Shown: positions 6,947 to 11,054 of the stretch, piece by piece
Layout of the letters: each line of letters opens with the position of its first letter
Position numbering within the stretch: position 1 is the first letter of the stretch
Translations under genes and position numbers: made by a program
Assembly (NCBI GenBank): GCA_020720185.1
Contig: DYPB01000054.1
Location: 1-11,054 of the forward strand
DNA: 11,054 bases
Reading direction: 5' to 3'
From: Flavobacterium psychrophilum
Lineage (GTDB): Bacteria; Bacteroidota; Bacteroidia; Flavobacteriales; Flavobacteriaceae
Notes under the pieces: model-generated
The model's input: only the letters and a program-made list of their open reading frames with translations
Databases searched by the model: none
Told to the model about the DNA's origin: nothing

Positions 6947-8073
6947 TATTTTGGTAAAATAAAATCTTCATAATTATCTTTATGAACTACTTCAAATGTT
7001 GAATCGGTGTAACTTTCCAAGAACATTTTTGGGTTTTTCACTTTCATTTTTGGGTTCCATTTGAATTCAAAAGTACAAATTTGCCCGTTATATTCCTCAA
7101 TCCAATCGATTTCTTTTTGTTCTTTTGTTCGCCAAAACCAAAAATTGGCATATATCTTATTGTATTTCAAATGTTTAATTCGTTCGGAAATTAAAAAATT
7201 TTCCCACAATGCACCTACATCTGTCCTGTTTTCTATTTGATTAAAATTTGAAATCAATGAATTTCGTATTCCATTATCATAAAAATAAATTTTTTTACTG
7301 CTTTTTAATTCGTTTCTTAAATTTCGACTGAAAGAATTTATTCTAAAAATAACAAATGATTTTTCTAATAAATCTACATATTTTTCGACGGTTTTTGAAT
7401 CCAAATCTAACATATTTGACAATTCATTAAACGATACTTGCGACCCAACTTGATAGGCTAATGCTTGCAATAATTTAACCAATTTATCAGGCTTTTTTAT
7501 TTGCTCCAACATTAACACATCTTTATATAAATAGCTGTCTGACAGTTGTTTTAATATGTCTTTTTCGCTTCCTTGATTATTAATTACATCTGGATAATAG
7601 CCATAAATTAATCTATGCGGAAGCAATCTTTTTTCGGTTAATAAACCGTGATGTTTTACCATTTCTGTAAACGAAATTGGAAACATTTCATATTCCCATT
7701 TTCGACCCGTGAGCGGTTCGTTTAAGTTGTTTGCCAGTTCAAATGCTGAACTTCCTGTTGCAATTAATTGCACTTCTGGGATAAAATCGGTAATTAACTT
7801 TAATCGCAGTCCAATGTTTTCAATCCGTTGTGCTTCGTCAATAATTACAATTTTTTTATCTCCAAAAATGGCTTTAAATCTGTCTGACGATGCGGTTAAA
7901 AACATATTTTGAACATCAACCTCATCGCCATTAAGCCATAAAACTTCTGATTTATTTTCAAATAAATTATTAAGTAATGTAGTTTTGCCCACTTGCCGTG
8001 AACCAATTAATATAATTGCTTTTTTCTTAAAAAGCTTTAATTTTATTTCGTTTTCTAATAATCTGTTTACCAT
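6946..8073 (-). CDS. AAA family ATPase with C-terminal DUF4143 domain
   Basis: The 375-residue protein has an N-terminal P-loop ATPase: Walker A GSRQVGKTT (24-32), Walker B KIVIIDEAQ (74-82), and a sensor-like TGSSAFEL (106-113). The family hallmark GRKWEYEMFPISFTE (123-137) follows, then a helical middle with a winged-helix-like part (about 205-245). The C-terminal DUF4143 region ends in FWRTKEQKEIDWIEE and TFEFKWN. There Asp323, Glu336 and Lys338 are spaced like a PD-(D/E)xK nuclease core. The family is common and scattered in Bacteroidota; its role is poorly known. The ATG at 8071-8073 is chosen because the in-frame TTG at 8103 would place the -7 promoter box inside the gene. It has no evident role in glycan synthesis, yet its stop overlaps the next start by 1 bp. 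An inserted or mobile-type gene is likely. Confidence 0.93.
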   Translation of the reverse strand: MVNRLLENEIKLKLFKKKAIILIGSRQVGKTTLLNNLFENKSEVLWLNGDEVDVQNMFLTASSDRFKAIFGDKKIVIIDEAQRIENIGLRLKLITDFIPEVQLIATGSSAFELANNLNEPLTGRKWEYEMFPISFTEMVKHHGLLTEKRLLPHRLIYGYYPDVINNQGSEKDILKQLSDSYLYKDVLMLEQIKKPDKLVKLLQALAYQVGSQVSFNELSNMLDLDSKTVEKYVDLLEKSFVIFRINSFSRNLRNELKSSKKIYFYDNGIRNSLISNFNQIENRTDVGALWENFLISERIKHLKYNKIYANFWFWRTKEQKEIDWIEEYNGQICTFEFKWNPKMKVKNPKMFLESYTDSTFEVVHKDNYEDFILPK

Positions 8074-8092
8074 AATAAAAAATTTTATTTGG

Positions 8093-8100
8093 CAAATATA
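8093..8100 (-). promoter_or_regulatory. -7 promoter box for the DUF4143 ATPase gene
   Basis: The minus strand reads TATATTTG, a perfect match to TAnnTTTG, and is preceded by GTTG. It lies 19 bases before the chosen ATG at 8073 and implies a leader of about a dozen bases. It directly abuts the last copy of the tandem dyad repeat, so any protein bound there would sit against the promoter. No separate -33 TTG is seen at the usual spacing. The equivalent position in the upstream repeat copies reads TAACTTTT, a degenerate version of the same box. Confidence 0.65.
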
Positions 8101-8179
8101 CAACTTTTTTGGATTACATTCCGTAAAAGTTACAACTTTTTTGGATTACATTCCGTAAAAGTTACAACTTTTTTGGATT
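8099..8179. repeat. Tandem 32-bp dyad repeat, 2.5 copies
   Basis: Two identical 32-bp units (8099-8130 and 8131-8162) are followed by a 17-bp partial third (8163-8179). Each unit is itself an imperfect palindrome: on the plus strand AACTTTTTTGGA faces TCCGTAAAAGTT around the six bases TTACAT, with 10 of 12 positions paired. The two complete dyads span 8102-8131 and 8134-8163, and a half dyad begins at 8166. The unit junctions also form a tight palindrome, AAAAGTTGTAACTTTT. The partial third copy lies inside the 3' end of the glycosyltransferase gene and supplies its last codons and, with the second copy, its TAA. The other end touches the ATPase promoter. Operator, RNA hairpin and insertion scar are all possible. 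Confidence 0.9.
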
Positions 8180-9334
8180 TGATAAATTTAATGTTGCGTT
8201 ATATTCATTTAAAATAGCCTCCCAAACAATATTTTTATTGTATCGTTCTGCTATCATTTGGCGAGAATTTAGCTTTAAAGAATGTAATAATTCAGGATTA
8301 TTTAGTACTAATTTCATTGCATTATATAATGATAATTCATCCTTTGGTTCTATAATTATTCCATTTTTATTGTCAATAATTATCTCGTTACATCCATTTA
8401 TATTTGTAACAATACTTGGTAAATTCATGGCTCCAGCTTGCATTACTACATTCGGAAAACCTTCTCGATAACTGGCAAAGGATAAACAATTTGAAATGGC
8501 AAAATAAGTTCGAACATCGTTTTGATGGCCTACGGAAATAATATTAGGATTGTTTTTTATAGTATCGAAAGTTTCTGGAAATACTGGATCAATTTCTTGT
8601 TCAAAAGGACCAACCAAAAGTAATTTTGTAGCTGTATGTTCTTTATTAAGTTTTGAAAAAGCTTTTACTAATTCATTAATTCCTTTGTCTTTTACTAATC
8701 GTCCTACAAAAATAAAAACAAAATCGGTGGTTTTTATTTCTAATTCATCTTTTAATTTTTGTTTTTCAATTTCGATACAATTATCTTCATTAAAATATTC
8801 AGTGTCAATGCCGTTTATATTTCCATTTCCAATAATCTTTAATGGTTTTTTGGTTATTTTATATTGCAACAAATCATTTTTAACACCTTGTCCTTCGGGA
8901 TAAATATTTGTAGCGAAAAAACACAAAACTTTATCTAAATTTATTAGTAATATTTTAAGAAAACCTGTTTTGCTCGGAAAAATTAATCCTGTAAATGAGT
9001 GCATTCTAACAGGAACTCTTGCAAAATAAGCAGCAATCATTGATAACAATCCTGCTTTTGGTGTAACCGAATGTACAATTTGTGGTTTTTCTTTTCTAAA
9101 AACTCTGTATAGTTTTATTAATGATATTAAGTCTTTTATTGGACTGATTTGTCTTTCTATTTTAACATCTATTGTAGGTATTCCTTCTCTTTTGCGAACA
9201 TTTTCTAAATGGTTATCATTGCCCGAAATAGCAATAACGGTATAAAATTGATTCAGATATTCTAACTGTCCTTTTAGTAAAATATCTAATGAGGAGGCTA
9301 CTGTTGCGGTACGAATAAGTTTTAGTTTTTGCAT
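8162..9334 (-). CDS. Glycosyltransferase family 4
   Basis: A GT-B fold enzyme that transfers a sugar from a nucleotide donor to the growing lipid-linked glycan at the inner face of the membrane. The 390 residues show an N-terminal domain with HSVTPKAGLLSMIAA (88-102) and VPVRMHSFTG (107-116). The C-terminal Rossmann domain opens FIFVGRLVKDKGINEL (207-222). The donor-binding segment SYREGFPNVVMQAGAMNLPSIV (288-309) has Glu291, but the second Glu of the usual E-x7-E is Gln299. That variant is, to my recollection, frequent in this branch and not a sign of decay. The start overlaps the previous stop by 1 bp (TAATG). The last codons (PKKL and stop) come from the tandem repeat, so the C-terminus may have been altered by it. 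Sugar specificity is unknown. Confidence 0.92.
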   Translation of the reverse strand: MQKLKLIRTATVASSLDILLKGQLEYLNQFYTVIAISGNDNHLENVRKREGIPTIDVKIERQISPIKDLISLIKLYRVFRKEKPQIVHSVTPKAGLLSMIAAYFARVPVRMHSFTGLIFPSKTGFLKILLINLDKVLCFFATNIYPEGQGVKNDLLQYKITKKPLKIIGNGNINGIDTEYFNEDNCIEIEKQKLKDELEIKTTDFVFIFVGRLVKDKGINELVKAFSKLNKEHTATKLLLVGPFEQEIDPVFPETFDTIKNNPNIISVGHQNDVRTYFAISNCLSFASYREGFPNVVMQAGAMNLPSIVTNINGCNEIIIDNKNGIIIEPKDELSLYNAMKLVLNNPELLHSLKLNSRQMIAERYNKNIVWEAILNEYNATLNLSNPKKL

Positions 9335-10422
9335 TATATCAATTTTTTATATAATTCAATTTCATCAAAAACCATTTTATTAATATCATATTCTTTTGAT
9401 TTTGACAAACATTTTTGAGCAATTTTGTTATAATAATTTTTATCTTTCAATAAATTATTAATATGATTTGCTAATTCTTTTTCATTGTTTTCTTCAAACA
9501 ACAAACCTGCATTTTCAACAACTTCTGTCAAACCAGGCACATTTGATGCTATAAATGGCTTTCCAGAGGCTAATCCTTCAATGCTTGCTAACGAAAGTCC
9601 TTCATAATGAGAGGATAGGACTACAATGTCGGCAGTTTTTAATAATTGTGGCACATCCATTCTTACACCAAGAAAAAAAACTCGGTTCTCAAGGTTTAAT
9701 TGTTTTGATAAATTTTCGCATTCTTTTTTTAATTCGCCATCTCCAACTAATAATAATACCACATTTTTAGTCAATAATTGCATCGATTTTATTAATGTTT
9801 GTTGGTCTTTTTGGGATTGAAACCTTGAAATTTGAATGATGATTTTATGGTTTTCGTTTAATGATTTGTGAATTTTATTTTTTGAAATTAGCAAAGCGTT
9901 ATTAATTATGTCAAGATTAATTCCGTTTTTAATTAAATGAACTTTTGAATTTTCTATTTTCATTTTGTCCAATAACATTTCGTTTACTTTTTCAGAAATA
10001 GAAATAATTTTAGAATATTGGCGGTAAATAAAAGCATCAATAGCTTTGAAATACCATTTATCAACTCTTCTGTTTGTGGTATTATGTTCGGTAAAAACAA
10101 GTTTTGTTTTAGAAAATGAAATTATTTTTGCCAATGCTACCCAGTATAAAGCTGGAAATAGATGAACATGAACAACATCGTATCTTTTAAGTAGTTGAAT
10201 TATTTTAAAAATATGAAAGGGATTGTAAACCGATTTTAATTGTGAATGGTAAATTCTAAATTCTAAATTATTTCTAAATGTTTTTTCAAACGGGAAATCG
10301 CCAGATTTTAATAAAAATAAATCCACTTCGATGCCGTTTTTTTTCATTATTGGCAATGATTCTACAATTAACTTCTCTGCTCCACCAGTGCCTAAACTGT
10401 TTATTATCTGCAATATTTTCAT
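9334..10422 (-). CDS. Glycosyltransferase family 4
   Basis: A second GT-B retaining glycosyltransferase of 362 residues. It begins MKILQIINSLGTGGAEKL, the glycine-rich acceptor loop (10-14) being typical of GT4. VVHVHLFPALYW (83-94) and VFTEHNTTNRR (109-119) form the rest of the N-terminal domain. The C-terminal domain has IQISRFQSQKDQQTLI (196-211), with Arg200 and Lys205 that contact the donor diphosphate. VGDGELK (226-232) and the intact E-x7-E, Glu274 and Glu282 in HYEGLSLASIEGLASGKP (272-289), follow. It overlaps the upstream GT2 gene by 4 bp (ATGA) and the downstream GT4 gene by 1 bp, so all three are probably translated in step. It differs from its neighbour in keeping both catalytic glutamates. 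Donor and acceptor sugars cannot be predicted. Confidence 0.93.
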   Translation of the reverse strand: MKILQIINSLGTGGAEKLIVESLPIMKKNGIEVDLFLLKSGDFPFEKTFRNNLEFRIYHSQLKSVYNPFHIFKIIQLLKRYDVVHVHLFPALYWVALAKIISFSKTKLVFTEHNTTNRRVDKWYFKAIDAFIYRQYSKIISISEKVNEMLLDKMKIENSKVHLIKNGINLDIINNALLISKNKIHKSLNENHKIIIQISRFQSQKDQQTLIKSMQLLTKNVVLLLVGDGELKKECENLSKQLNLENRVFFLGVRMDVPQLLKTADIVVLSSHYEGLSLASIEGLASGKPFIASNVPGLTEVVENAGLLFEENNEKELANHINNLLKDKNYYNKIAQKCLSKSKEYDINKMVFDEIELYKKLI

Positions 10423-11054
10423 TGGTATTTTCTTTTATCGTTTATAAACATTGCAAAACCAACGGAAAAACCAATCAAAGAAAATGTGTGGTTAATCATT
10501 TTTGATTTTTTGAAAAAACTTAAATTCGAGTTGAAAGAAAAACGCCAAAAATTAATATTAGCTTTTATTTTTTCTTTAATTGGAATTTTATAACTATTTA
10601 ATTCGCTGTAACAAATCATTGATGCTATTGGTGCATTCATTCTTATTTTTACAATTTTTGCGGTTAGTCCATCATCGTTATATTCGCAAAAATAAATACT
10701 TTCTGAAAAATATAGCAGGTTGTATTTTTGAGCTATTCGGTTCCAAACTAAAGCTTCTGGGCAAAATTTTTCGATTTCGATTTCAGGAAATGGAAATTCT
10801 TTTAAAACATTTGTTAAAAAAATTTCAGATAAATCTCCTTCAATTTTATGCTTGTATCTTATTTCTAATGCGTTTGAAAAAACAGTGTCGAAATTATTTT
10901 GAGAGCCAACTAATCGACCGTCAAAATAAGAATTTCTACCTGCCAATCCTCCAAAATTTGGTAAATTTTTATTTGTTTGATAATAATTATTTAAAATTTC
11001 AAGACTTTTTTTGGGGAGTTTATCATCACTATCTACAATAAAAAAAAGTGTTCC
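10419..11054 (-). CDS. Glycosyltransferase family 2, 5'-truncated by window
   Basis: The reading frame is open to the window edge, giving 211 residues of the C-terminal part. A TTG at 10944-10946 is internal and not the start, because the codons upstream of it encode GTLFFIVDSDDKLPKKSLEI. This is the GT2 core with the DxD-type motif Asp8-Ser9-Asp10-Asp11 that binds the metal and nucleotide sugar (numbers from the edge). Then come LAGRNSYFDGRLVG, a segment EIEIEKFCPEALVWNR (about 91-106) that includes the likely catalytic acidic stretch of inverting GT2 enzymes, and YFSESIYFCEY. About 80-90 N-terminal residues are missing. Near the C-terminus a hydrophobic stretch (HTFSLIGFSVGFAMFI) may be membrane-associated. 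The stop overlaps the next gene's start by 4 bp. Acceptor and sugar unknown. Confidence 0.88.
   Translation of the reverse strand, partial: GTLFFIVDSDDKLPKKSLEILNNYYQTNKNLPNFGGLAGRNSYFDGRLVGSQNNFDTVFSNALEIRYKHKIEGDLSEIFLTNVLKEFPFPEIEIEKFCPEALVWNRIAQKYNLLYFSESIYFCEYNDDGLTAKIVKIRMNAPIASMICYSELNSYKIPIKEKIKANINFWRFSFNSNLSFFKKSKMINHTFSLIGFSVGFAMFINDKRKYQ

Noticed and set aside
6946..8073. IstB-like transposition helper or other insertion-sequence gene
   Set aside because: The Walker motifs are present, but the GRKWEYEMFPISFTE and DUF4143 segments identify a different family. No transposase or terminal inverted repeats flank it.
8074..8103. A longer, TTG-started form of the DUF4143 ATPase
   Set aside because: It would put the perfect TATATTTG promoter box inside the coding region. 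The ATG at 8073 gives the family-like MVNRLLE start.
8099..8179. CRISPR array
   Set aside because: The units are contiguous with no spacers, number only 2.5, and have no cas genes nearby. This is a tandem repeat.
10580..11041. Plus-strand open frame of 153 codons
   Set aside because: It lies opposite the GT2 coding frame, which has a clear DSDD motif. Its own translation is rich in Phe, Leu, Asn and Lys with no motif, as expected of an AT-rich antisense frame.

Overview
The window comes from a low-GC member of the Bacteroidota, most likely the Flavobacteriia. It is very AT-rich, has no recognisable Shine-Dalgarno sequences before its starts, and carries two perfect matches to the Bacteroidota -7 promoter box (TAnnTTTG). 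The AccB/AccC and glycan-locus proteins also look flavobacterial. Every supported gene lies on the minus strand, so transcription runs from position 11054 toward 1. No rRNA, tRNA, CRISPR array or transposase gene was seen.

In transcription order, 11054 to about 2108 is a surface-glycan or glycoconjugate assembly locus. It begins with a GT2 glycosyltransferase cut by the window edge, two GT4 glycosyltransferases and an AAA ATPase of the DUF4143 type, which looks like an intruder. These are followed by a PglC-like phosphoglycosyl transferase (PGT), a CarB-like ATP-grasp ligase, a short NAD-dependent epimerase/dehydratase, a calcineurin-like metallophosphoesterase, a second and divergent PGT, and a PglE-type aminotransferase. 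Most junctions are 1-4 bp overlaps or gaps of a few bases, typical of a translationally coupled operon. The main break is at 8074-8161, where a tandem 32-bp dyad repeat and a good -7 box precede the ATPase gene.

The likely division of labour is as follows. The aminotransferase, epimerase and ATP-grasp enzymes make or decorate an unusual amino sugar. One or both PGTs place a sugar phosphate on the lipid carrier, and the GT4 and GT2 enzymes extend it. No flippase, polymerase, oligosaccharyltransferase, 4,6-dehydratase or sugar N-acetyltransferase lies within the window, so the locus must extend beyond it or rely on genes elsewhere.

From 2061 to about 71 is a housekeeping unit, accB-accC (biotin carboxyl carrier protein and biotin carboxylase of acetyl-CoA carboxylase). 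It has its own -7 promoter box and ends at a strong hairpin terminator at 71-108. The 98-bp accB-accC spacer holds an inverted repeat and a 7-bp tandem repeat. The first 70 bases cannot be assigned with confidence.

The points most worth a second look are the tandem dyad repeat that merges the 3' end of a glycosyltransferase gene with the promoter of the DUF4143 ATPase, the presence of two different PGTs in one locus, and the cassette of ATP-grasp ligase, epimerase, phosphoesterase, PGT and aminotransferase, whose combined product is not obvious.
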